From: Marinobacter qingdaonensis
GTDB lineage: Bacteria > Pseudomonadota > Gammaproteobacteria > Pseudomonadales > Oleiphilaceae
DNA: 64,000 nt
Direction: 5' to 3'
NCBI RefSeq assembly: GCF_034555935.1
Contig: NZ_JAYDCJ010000003.1
Span: 1,860,001 to 1,924,000 of the forward strand
A program made the position numbers and the translations under genes. Of this stretch, positions 56,301-64,000 are shown one piece after another (the first letter of the stretch is position 1; the number at the start of each line of letters is the position of its first letter). A model generated the notes under the pieces. The model had not been told where the DNA came from. It searched no databases and saw nothing but the letters and a program-made list of their open reading frames with translations.

Positions 56301-58652
56301 TCAGGAAGCGACGGACTCGGGCGAGTATTGTTCCAGCACTGCCCGTAGCATTTCAATATTGACCGGCTTGGCCACAAAAGAATCCATGCCGGCGCGGCGG
56401 CATTTTTCTTCGTCTTCCTCCATGGCGCTGGCGGTGAGGGCCACCACCGGCACTCGTTGCCGCTTGTTCGCTGCTTCCCATTCCCGCAGCCGTCGGGTGG
56501 CCTCGAAACCATCCACCCGGGGCATGATGCAATCCATGAAGACCAGATCAAACGGGTGCCACTGCCACAGGCTGGCGGCGGCTTCGCCGTCGTTGGCGGT
56601 CATCACATCACATCCGAGTTTTTCCAGCAGTCTCTGGGTCAGCGTCCGGTTCACCGGGTTATCCTCCACCAGCAGTACCTTCATGCGGCCGCAGGGCAAT
56701 TCGCGGCGGCGGGAGAACTCACTCACCGCTTGCAACGAGAAGCGTGTCAGGAAGGGGCGTTCGCGCTTATTCGCGTCCACGAACAGCTGGTTCAGGATCG
56801 GGGTTAGGCAGGACTCACGCAGGGATTTGCTCAGGAAGGCGTCGGCGCCCGCCTGACGAAAATGTTCAGCGTCGCCCCGCTGCGGGTTCGACGACAGGAT
56901 CAGCAGGCGCATCTCCGACCATTGCGGGTTGCTGCGGATCTGCCGGCACAGCAGGTCGCTGTCCATATCGGGCACGAAACCATCGAGGATCAGGGCGTCG
57001 AACGGCTGGAGGCTGTCGAACGCCTGGCGCAGGGAGGTCAGGGCTTCGCCGGCGGATTTCACGGCCTCGATGTGGACATCGTGTCGGGACAGCATTTCCA
57101 GTGTGATCTTGCGGGACAGCTCGTAGGAGTCCACCACCAGAATGCGTTTGTTGCGAACCATGCGGGTGTCCGGGCGAACCCTGGCCGAGCTCTCCGGAGC
57201 CACCGGAAGATTGAGCTCGATCCAAAACGTGGAGCCCTCACCCGGGCGGCTTTCCAAATCGAGCGAGCCGTCCATCAGGTTGACCAGCTGCCGGCAGATG
57301 GTGAGGCCGAGGCCAGCGCCCGGCAACTGGCGCTGGAAGCGCTGCCCCAACTGAACATAGGGTTCATACACCAGGGGGATGTCTTCCGGATTGATGCCCA
57401 CCCCGGTGTCCTCGACCGCCAGGCGCAAACGGGCCTGGTTGTCGCGTCGGCCCAGCACCTCAATGCTGATCAGCACATGGCCAGAATCGGTGAACTTGAT
57501 GGCGTTGGAGGTCAGGTTCAGGAGCACCTGCCGGAGCCGGACCGGGTCGCCTTCCAGCGCCCAGGGCAGGTTTTCGTCGATGCGAAGTTCCAGGGCCAGG
57601 CCCTTCTCCCGGGCCCGGGCGCCCAGCATGTGCACCAGATCGTTCAGGGTTTCCCGGAGGTCAAAAGGGATCTGGTCCAGGACCAGTTTGCCGGCTTCCA
57701 TGCTGGAGATGTCCAGCAGGTCATTAATAATAGCGGACAGGCTTTCCGAGGCGCTCAGCAGGGTCTGCACGTATTCCCGCTGGTCCTGATCCAGAGGCGT
57801 GTCGGTGAGCAGGTTGGCGTACCCCAGCACCGACTGAAGGGGAGTGCGCAGTTCGTGGCTGACGTTGGCGAGAAACTGGTTCTTGGCGTGGTTGGCTCGC
57901 ACCGCCTCGTCCCGCTCACCCTGGGATTGCAAGGTGGTCTGGCGCAGCGACTGGGTGTCGTCGAGAATCTGGAGCCGCATCTTGTTCAGGGCCTGTTCCA
58001 GTTCGGACAATTCATCGGGTGTCTTGGGTTCGGTCCGTTTCAGTTTCAGAGGATCGACCAGGGCGTCCAGGTTCAGGCGGGCGGCGTAATCGGCCATGGT
58101 TTCCAGGTGTCGCGATAGGGTCAGGCGGACAATCACCAGCAGCCCGAGGGTGCCGAGCATAACCACGATGGACTGCACCAACAGATTGACCAGAGCCCGG
58201 TCGAACAGGTCGTCGTGGATTTGCTCGACCGAGGAGGTCAGGGTCAGTTCGCCGACATTCTCCGGAGCCTGGAAACTGGAGCGGTCGAACACCAGGGGAA
58301 ACGTCTGGGAGATCACCCGGCCCTCGGGGTAGGTGCCGGTGGTGAATGCGTCTCCGGTGGAAGTCATGACCCGGGCATGCTGGATGGCGTTGATCGCCTT
58401 CATATCGTCGAGGCTGTTGGCCACCTCGCTGTAGTTCATGAGCCAGATGTTGTTGCTCATGCTGCCGGAAATCAATTCCGCGGCCTTGGTCTGGGTATCC
58501 CGGAGTTCGGCCTTGCGGCGCTCGACCTCACCGATCATCTGAACGCCGGTCGCGATCAGGGAAAACATCAGGCTAAACAGCAAGACGTAGGCGAGCAGTC
58601 GCGCAGCCAGCGGCCGGATTCCAAGACGCGTCAATATACGTTTAGAAGGCAA
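56301..58652 (-). CDS. Hybrid sensor histidine kinase with two receiver domains
   Basis: This 783-residue kinase has helices at about 20-42 and 155-178 around a periplasmic sensor of about 110 residues, then a HAMP-like linker. The HisKA domain has phospho-His266 in NVSHELRTPL and an HATPase with NLTSNAIKF, DTGVGI and GAGLGL. Receiver 1 (about 502-620) keeps Asp557 and Lys609 but lacks the paired acidic residues (VVDSYE). Receiver 2 (657-780) is canonical (VEDN, Asp707, Lys near 762). There is no HPt domain and no adjacent response regulator. The start is a TTG at 58652; another TTG at 58634 is possible. Confidence 0.9.
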   Translation of the reverse strand: MPSKRILTRLGIRPLAARLLAYVLLFSLMFSLIATGVQMIGEVERRKAELRDTQTKAAELISGSMSNNIWLMNYSEVANSLDDMKAINAIQHARVMTSTGDAFTTGTYPEGRVISQTFPLVFDRSSFQAPENVGELTLTSSVEQIHDDLFDRALVNLLVQSIVVMLGTLGLLVIVRLTLSRHLETMADYAARLNLDALVDPLKLKRTEPKTPDELSELEQALNKMRLQILDDTQSLRQTTLQSQGERDEAVRANHAKNQFLANVSHELRTPLQSVLGYANLLTDTPLDQDQREYVQTLLSASESLSAIINDLLDISSMEAGKLVLDQIPFDLRETLNDLVHMLGARAREKGLALELRIDENLPWALEGDPVRLRQVLLNLTSNAIKFTDSGHVLISIEVLGRRDNQARLRLAVEDTGVGINPEDIPLVYEPYVQLGQRFQRQLPGAGLGLTICRQLVNLMDGSLDLESRPGEGSTFWIELNLPVAPESSARVRPDTRMVRNKRILVVDSYELSRKITLEMLSRHDVHIEAVKSAGEALTSLRQAFDSLQPFDALILDGFVPDMDSDLLCRQIRSNPQWSEMRLLILSSNPQRGDAEHFRQAGADAFLSKSLRESCLTPILNQLFVDANKRERPFLTRFSLQAVSEFSRRRELPCGRMKVLLVEDNPVNRTLTQRLLEKLGCDVMTANDGEAAASLWQWHPFDLVFMDCIMPRVDGFEATRRLREWEAANKRQRVPVVALTASAMEEDEEKCRRAGMDSFVAKPVNIEMLRAVLEQYSPESVAS

Positions 58653-58695
58653 TGCACGAATTCCCTGTGTCGACTACAAAATGACCAAGGAGAGT

Positions 58696-59439
58696 TTAAC
58701 AGACCGTTAGCACTTCGACACGTTCACCGGAGTCATCGGCCACAAACTGGAAGCGAACGTTCAGATCGTAAAGGTGCGCGCCGTAGATGCGGTCTTCTTC
58801 CGTTCCCCGGCGAAACGAAGGGCGAGGGTCGTAGCCGACCACATCCTCAATCAGCAGCCGCAGTTCCGGATAGCGGTCCGATGGCAGCTGCTTGAGCTGC
58901 TCGTCGGCTTCTGGATGAAAACGGACCGGCAGGCGCTCGGTGGGTGGCGAATCGGCCCAGCCAAGGGACGCATCCGGCACCGAATCGGCAAAGGGCAGAT
59001 AGGGTTTGATGTCCAGAATGGGGGTGCCCTCGATCAGGTCGTGGTCGCTGATGTGCAGCACCAGGCGGCCTTCCTTGCGGGCCAGTCCGCGATTGCGAAC
59101 CACCGACAGCCCCAGGCTGTTGGGCCGGAACGGCGAGCGGCTGGCAAACACCCCGATCTTCTTGTTACCGCCCAGGCGTGGCGGCCGGACCACCGGGCGC
59201 CAGTCGGCACGAACCGCCTCATGAAACTGAAAGGTCAGCCACAGGTGCGAGGCCGATTCCAGGCCCCGAAAAGCATCCTCACGGTCGAACGGTGATTCGA
59301 TCACCAGTTCCGCGTGGGCATGTCGGGTCAGGCCGGGCTGGCGCGGTACGCCAAACTTGTCGCGAAAGCAGGAGCGCGTATAGGCAATGGGCGACAGGGT
59401 CAGTGCGTCCGCGGCGGGGCGGGATGGGTGTCGGGGCAT
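58696..59439 (-). CDS. trmO: tRNA (m6t6A37) N6-methyltransferase TrmO
   Basis: This 247-residue SAM-dependent YaeB/TrmO enzyme N6-methylates t6A37 in tRNAs reading ACY. The N-terminal half has IAYTRSCFRDKFGVPRQPG, and FASRSPFRPNSLGLSVV and ILDIKPYLP are conserved segments. The C-terminal half has YDPRPSFRRGTEEDRIYG. The ATG at 59439 is my choice; TTG 59445 would add two residues and overlap the upstream gene's stop. It is two bases after that gene. Confidence 0.93.
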   Translation of the reverse strand: MPRHPSRPAADALTLSPIAYTRSCFRDKFGVPRQPGLTRHAHAELVIESPFDREDAFRGLESASHLWLTFQFHEAVRADWRPVVRPPRLGGNKKIGVFASRSPFRPNSLGLSVVRNRGLARKEGRLVLHISDHDLIEGTPILDIKPYLPFADSVPDASLGWADSPPTERLPVRFHPEADEQLKQLPSDRYPELRLLIEDVVGYDPRPSFRRGTEEDRIYGAHLYDLNVRFQFVADDSGERVEVLTVC

Positions 59440-59441
59440 GG

Positions 59442-60566
59442 TCAATCCAGATAAGGGCGTTTCAGGCTGCCGGAGAAGAACAGTTCAATGCGCAGTACCA
59501 GCGACGCTTGGTCCTTGAAGCTTTCGTCCCGCGGGAATTCCAGCGCCGGGATGACTTCGCCAAAGACCCAGTCGCTGTGCAGCCGATAGCGATAGGTGAG
59601 GTCGGCAAAATAGGTGGTGGTGCGCCAGCTAGGCTGGCTTTCACCGAGTACGCCCAACCGGGGAGTCAGCGTGGAGCGGTTGTTCAGGCGTTTATCAACA
59701 CTGAAAATCTGGGCCGCCACAAATTCGCGCTCGTCGTGGATCCATTCCAGTTCTGAGGAGGACACGAAATACCAGCCCTTGCTGACGTCGCGGCCGGCGG
59801 TCAGTAAGGTGCGTTCGCCCCAGCCATCGTTGTGAAAGTAATAAAACCGTTGCTGGGCTCTCAGCAACCAGTTTTTATCCAATTGCCATTGTTTGCGTGC
59901 CGTGGCCCGCCAAAACACATCCGGCGGCAGGCGCAACCGAACCCCGACATCGTTCGACAGATTGATAGCGTCGCCAACCTGTGAGAGTAAACGCAGGGCC
60001 CCGGTGGTTTCGGTGTCAGAGCGTTCGGGCTGGGTTAGCTGGCGATCTCGCTGCCGCTCTGCCAGGGGGATCAGTTCCTCGCTCTCACTCTCGATCACCA
60101 GGCGCAGCTTGCGGCGCGCGGTGGGAACGTCCAGCCGGAAGCGGGCCTCCGGCTCAAACTGAAGCGGGTTGCCGTACTCGGACTCGGTGGCAAACCCGAT
60201 TCGCAGGTAACTGGCGTTATTGGGCAGGCCGTAGTCGCTGCCGGAGAGCGTCCGATCTGCCCACTGACCCAGGCGCTCGACCTTGGGGTTCTGGGTCCGT
60301 CCCTGCAGCAGCACCCAGTTGCTGAAATTGATCCAGTAGGAATCCAGGGGCTCCGCCCAGTACTCCTCCGGGGAGAAGGTGTAGAAATCCAGAGGCAGGG
60401 TTTCCGGCGCCAGGATGTCGGGCACCTGGCGCTGTTGCACTTCAAACACGGGTTCGGCCGCCTGGGACGAGAAAGGTGCGAGGCAAAAGAGGAGGGCCGC
60501 CAGAGTGATCAGTCGGTAAAACAGCGGTCGTTCAGACAAGATCCACCAAAATCCTTTTGTGCACAT
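59442..60566 (-). CDS. Unknown exported protein, probable outer-membrane beta-barrel
   Basis: This 374-residue protein has a signal peptide (LITLAALLFCLAPFSSQA) and no motif I recognise. The mature part is rich in alternating aromatic and charged segments (WLLRAQQRFYYF, GWYFVSSSELEWI, TYFADLTYRYRLHSDWV) and ends in FSGSLKRPYLD, suggesting an outer-membrane barrel. The start is uncertain: ATG 60566 overlaps coaE by 35 bases; TTG 60539 gives a tighter signal peptide. It sits between coaE and trmO on the minus strand, suggesting co-transcription. Confidence 0.75.
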   Translation of the reverse strand: MCTKGFWWILSERPLFYRLITLAALLFCLAPFSSQAAEPVFEVQQRQVPDILAPETLPLDFYTFSPEEYWAEPLDSYWINFSNWVLLQGRTQNPKVERLGQWADRTLSGSDYGLPNNASYLRIGFATESEYGNPLQFEPEARFRLDVPTARRKLRLVIESESEELIPLAERQRDRQLTQPERSDTETTGALRLLSQVGDAINLSNDVGVRLRLPPDVFWRATARKQWQLDKNWLLRAQQRFYYFHNDGWGERTLLTAGRDVSKGWYFVSSSELEWIHDEREFVAAQIFSVDKRLNNRSTLTPRLGVLGESQPSWRTTTYFADLTYRYRLHSDWVFGEVIPALEFPRDESFKDQASLVLRIELFFSGSLKRPYLD

Positions 60567-61131
60567 CATGGACCTGACGCTCCACGTCAGCCAACGGGCG
60601 GTTGTTATCAATTATAGCGTCGGCCCGATCGCGCCGCTCCTCCCGGGGCATCTGTGCGGCGATGATGCGCTCCACCTGGTCGCGGGTGTTCGTGTCCCGG
60701 CTCATGGTGCGTTCGATCTGTACCTCCACGGGTACGTCCACCACCACCGAGTAGTCCACCAGCTGGTGCTGGTCGGTCTCGTACAGCAGGGGGGTAACCA
60801 GCAGCACGTAAGGATGAGGGTAGTCGGCTGGATGCAGCTGCCGGATCAGCTCTTCCCGGATGACCGGATGCAGCAGCGATTCCAGCCAGGTTCGCTCCTC
60901 CGGTGCTTCGAAGACGATGGTTCGCAGTTTGGCCCGGTCCAGGGCACCGTTGGCGTCCAGGATATCGGATCCAAAATGCCCGGCGATGGCTTCCAGCGCA
61001 GAGGTGCCTGGCTCCACCACCTCCCGGGCCACGTTGTCGGCATCCACCCAGTGGATGCCCAGTTCGCCAAACAGTCGGGCGATGGTTGATTTGCCGGAAC
61101 CTATGCCGCCGGTCAGGCCCACGATTGCCAT
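60532..61131 (-). CDS. coaE: Dephospho-CoA kinase CoaE
   Basis: This is the last enzyme of coenzyme A synthesis, phosphorylating dephospho-CoA. It has 199 residues. Walker A is GGIGSGKST (8-16), with WVDADNVARE, LVTPLLYETD and a late ADAIIDNNRP as family segments. It lies three bases after pilD on the same strand, a common pilBCD-coaE-yacG arrangement, but yacG is displaced here. Confidence 0.97.
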   Translation of the reverse strand: MAIVGLTGGIGSGKSTIARLFGELGIHWVDADNVAREVVEPGTSALEAIAGHFGSDILDANGALDRAKLRTIVFEAPEERTWLESLLHPVIREELIRQLHPADYPHPYVLLVTPLLYETDQHQLVDYSVVVDVPVEVQIERTMSRDTNTRDQVERIIAAQMPREERRDRADAIIDNNRPLADVERQVHDVHKRILVDLV

Positions 61132-61134
61132 CAG

Positions 61135-62010
61135 TTACACACCCAGAAAGCCAAACCAGAAGTCCTGGATCGCCGGGCCGAACCACAGGCACAGCAGCCC
61201 AGCGGCGGCCAGGTAAGGGCCGAAAGGAATGGGCACTTCCCGACCGTGCTTGCGGAACACCATCAAGCCGATACCTACGACTGCACCCACCAGGGAGGAC
61301 AACAGGATGATCGCCGGCAGCAGTTGCCAGCCCAGCCAGGCGCCAAGCGCGGCAAGCAGTTTGAAATCCCCGTGGCCCATGCCCTCCTTGCCAGTGATCA
61401 GTTTGAACAGCCAGTACACCGACCAGAGCGACAGGTAACCGGCGACGGCGCCCCAGAAGGCGCTGGTGAAATCGGTCAGGCCACCGAAGTAGTTGAGCAC
61501 CAGGCCCAGCCACATCAAAGGCAGCGTGATGCTGTCGGGCAGCAACTGGGTGTCGAAATCGATCACGGTCAACGCCACCAGGGCCCACACCAGCAACAGC
61601 GCCCACAAGGTGCTTTCGGTCGGGCCGAGCAGGGCAATGGTCGCAATCGAAAGCAGCGCGGTCAGAGCCTCGATCAGGGGGTAGCGAGGTGAAATGCCGG
61701 TTTTGCAGGAGGCGCATTTACCTCCTAAAAGCAGGTAACTGACCACCGGAATGTTTTCCCAGGCCCGGATCTTATGGCCGCAAGAAGGGCAGGTGGATGC
61801 GGGCTTGGAGAGCGTAATCGGTTCCTGAGGGTTTCTCTGACTGTCCGGTAGCTCCAGGAACTCCTCGCACTGGCAGCGCCAGTCTTGTTCCATCATCTTT
61901 GGCAGGCGCAGAATGACTACGTTCAGGAAGCTGCCAATGCATAGAGAGATAAGTGCAACTGCAACGTAAAGCGTCCAAGGTGTGGCGAAGAGTGTATCAA
62001 GAGCAGGCAT
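61135..62010 (-). CDS. pilD: Prepilin peptidase / N-methyltransferase PilD
   Basis: This membrane aspartyl protease cleaves and methylates type IV pilin and pseudopilin precursors. It has 291 residues with about eight helices. The zinc-binding cysteines are Cys74, Cys77, Cys99 and Cys102 in CPSC and CASC. The catalytic aspartates are in VIDFDTQLLPD and GMGHGDFK. It is 89 bases after pilC; the gap holds a 14-bp inverted repeat. Confidence 0.97.
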   Translation of the reverse strand: MPALDTLFATPWTLYVAVALISLCIGSFLNVVILRLPKMMEQDWRCQCEEFLELPDSQRNPQEPITLSKPASTCPSCGHKIRAWENIPVVSYLLLGGKCASCKTGISPRYPLIEALTALLSIATIALLGPTESTLWALLLVWALVALTVIDFDTQLLPDSITLPLMWLGLVLNYFGGLTDFTSAFWGAVAGYLSLWSVYWLFKLITGKEGMGHGDFKLLAALGAWLGWQLLPAIILLSSLVGAVVGIGLMVFRKHGREVPIPFGPYLAAAGLLCLWFGPAIQDFWFGFLGV

Positions 62011-62038
62011 GAAAGTTCCTGAGTAAACTAATAAGCAG

Positions 62039-62072
62039 AGTCAGGTCAGATTCCAAAAAATCTGACCTGACT
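62039..62072. repeat. 14-bp perfect inverted repeat between pilC and pilD
   Basis: AGTCAGGTCAGATT (62039-62052) and its exact complement (62059-62072) are separated by six bases that include a T-rich run on the minus strand. The T-run is in the loop rather than after the stem, so it is not a classic terminator. It resembles short palindromic intergenic repeats in gamma-proteobacteria. Confidence 0.75.
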
Positions 62073-62099
62073 GTATCTGGCGCGAAAAGTTGATGTGTT

Positions 62100-63317
62100 C
62101 TAGACCACCTGACCCATCTGGAAAATTGGGAGGTACATGGCAATAATGAGGCCGCCAACGAGTACGCCGAGCACGGCCATGATCATCGGTTCCATAAGGG
62201 CGGTTAGGTTGTCCACCATGTCGTCGACGACGCCTTCGTAGTGCTCTGCAACTTTCTCAAGCATCTCATCCAGATTACCCGACTCTTCACCGATGGCAGT
62301 CAACTGCACTGCCATCACAGGGAAGAGGTCTTGCTGCCGCATAGACGCCTGCAGTTGAGTACCGCTCGAAACATCCGCTTTGATATTCATGATGGCATCG
62401 CGGTATACAGCATTACCCGTTGCGCCGGCAACTGAGTCCAATGCATCAACGAGAGGGACACCTGACGCAAACGTGGTTGATAGAACTCTGCCAAATTTTG
62501 CGACAGCGGACTTATCCAATATCTCACCCATAATGGGAATCTTGAGGAAATATTTGTCGACGAGGTCGGAAAATTTTGGAGATCTGCGCCGGCCTTCTTT
62601 AAAGAGGAAAATGACCCCTACTAATCCAAGCAGTGCAATAAACCACCATTCTTGCAGCCATTCAGATATGCGGATGACAAACTGAGTGAAAACGGGTAGG
62701 TCCGCTCCGAAATCCTGGAAAAGCGCTTCAAATTGCGGCACCACTTTGATGAGAAGAATGGCAGTGACGATGATTGCAACCACGACAACTGCAATCGGAT
62801 AGGTCATTGCCTTTTTCACCTTCTTTTTCAGTATTTCAGTTTTTTCGAGGTAGGTGGCAATTCGATCGAGCATCTGTTCAAGTGCGCCCGCCTTTTCGCC
62901 TGAATCCACAAGGTTGCAGTACAGGTCGTCAAAGTACTTTGGGTGCTTCCTCAGGGAGCCGGCGAAGCTGGTGCCGGAGGAAATGTCATTCCTGATAAGA
63001 ATGACCAATTCCTGGAGTCCTTTGTTCTCAAGACCATCCGCAACGATATCGAAGCTTTGTACCAACGGTACGCCCGCTTTCATCATCGTGGCGAGTTGGC
63101 GAGTCAACATCGCGATATCGAAAGGTGTTATTTTTTTGCTGCCACCGAACAGAGGCTTGGGCTTCTTCTTGACTTTATCTGCAATAATCCCTTGTTTGCG
63201 CAGCTGCGCTTTCACGAGAGCCAGGCTAGGGCCGGTAAGTTCGCCCTTTGATTTGTTCCCTTTCCGATCTTTCCCTTCCCAAACGTACGATTCCAGCTTT
63301 TGCGCTTTTTCTGCCAT
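62100..63317 (-). CDS. pilC: Type IV pilus inner-membrane platform protein PilC
   Basis: This 405-residue T2SF-family platform protein converts PilB movement to pilin insertion. Two T2SF repeats (about 70-195 and 275-400) carry MLTRQLATMMKAGVPLVQS and GRVLSTTFASGVPLVDALD. Three helices are typical, with the last in LMEPMIMAVLGVLVGGLIIA. The start MAEKAQKLESYVWEG is two bases after the pilB stop. It uses more AT-rich codons than the biosynthetic genes to the left. Confidence 0.97.
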   Translation of the reverse strand: MAEKAQKLESYVWEGKDRKGNKSKGELTGPSLALVKAQLRKQGIIADKVKKKPKPLFGGSKKITPFDIAMLTRQLATMMKAGVPLVQSFDIVADGLENKGLQELVILIRNDISSGTSFAGSLRKHPKYFDDLYCNLVDSGEKAGALEQMLDRIATYLEKTEILKKKVKKAMTYPIAVVVVAIIVTAILLIKVVPQFEALFQDFGADLPVFTQFVIRISEWLQEWWFIALLGLVGVIFLFKEGRRRSPKFSDLVDKYFLKIPIMGEILDKSAVAKFGRVLSTTFASGVPLVDALDSVAGATGNAVYRDAIMNIKADVSSGTQLQASMRQQDLFPVMAVQLTAIGEESGNLDEMLEKVAEHYEGVVDDMVDNLTALMEPMIMAVLGVLVGGLIIAMYLPIFQMGQVV

Positions 63318-63319
63318 GC

Positions 63320-64000
63320 TTAATCCTTCGTCACGCGGTTAGCTTCTTCTAGACTTGTTACTCCCTGAATCACTTTAAGGAGCGCTGATTGCCTTAGATT
63401 CCGGAAACCTTCCGCCTGAGCCTGTTTTGCAATTTTAATGGAGCTGGCTTCTTCCATAATCATGTTTGCCAGTTCGTCCGTAATCCTGACCACCTCGTAG
63501 ATCCCAACGCGGCCTTTATATCCACCATTGCATTTATCACAGCCTTTTGGGCGGTACAACGTGAAGCCTGTATCAATTTGTTCTTGTGTGAACCCTTCGG
63601 TCAGGAGCACGTCTTTGGGAATGTCTGCCGCTTGTTTGCAATTGTTGCAGAGTCGCCTACCAAGTCTCTGTGCGATGATCAAGCTGACTGAGGTCGCGAT
63701 GTTGAATGCAGGGACGCCCATGTTCATCATTCGAGTGAGCGTTTCGGCAGCGCTGTTGGTGTGTAGGGTTGATAGAACGAGGTGGCCAGTTTGTGCTGCT
63801 TTTATCGCGATATTGGCTGTTTCAAGATCCCGAATTTCACCAACCATGATGACATCAGGGTCCTGGCGAAGGAATGCCCTCAGGGCTTCGGCAAACCCCA
63901 AGCCGACTTTGTTGTTCACATTGACCTGATTGATGCCTTCCAGATTGATCTCGGCGGGATCCTCAGCCGTTGAAATATTGCGTTCGGCGGTATTCAGGAT
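63320..64000 (-). CDS. pilB: Type IV pilus assembly ATPase PilB, 5' part outside the window
   Basis: This is the C-terminal 226 residues of the pilus extension ATPase. The visible part starts within [11 protein letters not shown] and includes the Walker-B-like [35 protein letters not shown] and the zinc cysteines CNNC and CDKC. The open frame continues to base 64000, so the N-terminal half and Walker A lie beyond the window. Stop at 63320, two bases before pilC. Confidence 0.96.
   Translation of the reverse strand: MLNTAERNISTAEDPAEINLEGINQVNVNNKVGLGFAEALRAFLRQDPDVIMVGEIRDLETANIAIKAAQTGHLVLSTLHTNSAAETLTRMMNMGVPAFNIATSVSLIIAQRLGRRLCNNCKQAADIPKDVLLTEGFTQEQIDTGFTLYRPKGCDKCNGGYKGRVGIYEVVRITDELANMIMEEASSIKIAKQAQAEGFRNLRQSALLKVIQGVTSLEEANRVTKD

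Overview
The window is a GC-rich, densely packed gammaproteobacterial chromosome segment. The gene set and order, together with a paired DUF1302/DUF1329 locus and a MalT-like LuxR regulator, point to Marinobacter or a close relative. This is inference from recall; no database search was run. No rRNA, tRNA, CRISPR array, transposase or prophage gene was seen.

Layout. (1) 1-3064: PhoH-like ATPase and miaB on the minus strand, divergent from trmH. (2) 3198-5813: an AT-richer two-gene insert, a DUF2235 lipase resembling Tle1-type T6SS effectors followed by a small lipoprotein that could be its immunity protein. (3) 5833-10127: yejK, cysDN (sulfate activation, CysN with a decayed APS-kinase-like tail) and a PilZ protein. 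(4) 10359-23008: gatCAB divergent from mreBCD-maf-rng-yhdP-nit; mreC appears to start at ATC. (5) 23027-32366, minus strand: yjgA, mgtE, npr, rapZ, ptsN, hpf, rpoN, lptB, lptA, lptC, kdsC, kdsD. These cover the nitrogen PTS, sigma-54 and LPS synthesis/export. (6) 32557-41469, plus strand: mlaFEDCB, ibaG, murA, hisG, hisD, hisC, nif3 (lipid asymmetry, peptidoglycan precursor, histidine). (7) 41475-51109: zapG, zapE, a thiolase, the DUF1302/DUF1329 pair and a large LuxR/MalT-like regulator, perhaps a lipid or hydrocarbon module. (8) 51106-61131, minus strand: YihG-type acyltransferase, Bax-like glucosaminidase, an unknown 722-residue lipoprotein, YfaZ, YacG, a hybrid histidine kinase, TrmO, an unknown exported protein and CoaE. 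(9) 61135-64000: pilD, pilC and the 3' part of pilB (type IV pili).

From memory, blocks 4-6 follow the order of the Pseudomonas aeruginosa gat-mre-rpoN-mla-his region, with local differences: tldD and pmbA are not beside yjgA, and mgtE occupies part of that space.

The most unusual signal is a pair of about 107-bp inverted repeats, at 38004-38112 and 40582-40687, on either side of hisD-hisC. Their 53-54-nt cores are clearly homologous and lie in opposite orientations. Their 26-28-bp arms are largely unrelated between the two copies, yet each is (almost) perfectly complementary to its own partner. This looks like a dispersed element with a conserved two-hairpin core and variable self-complementary arms.
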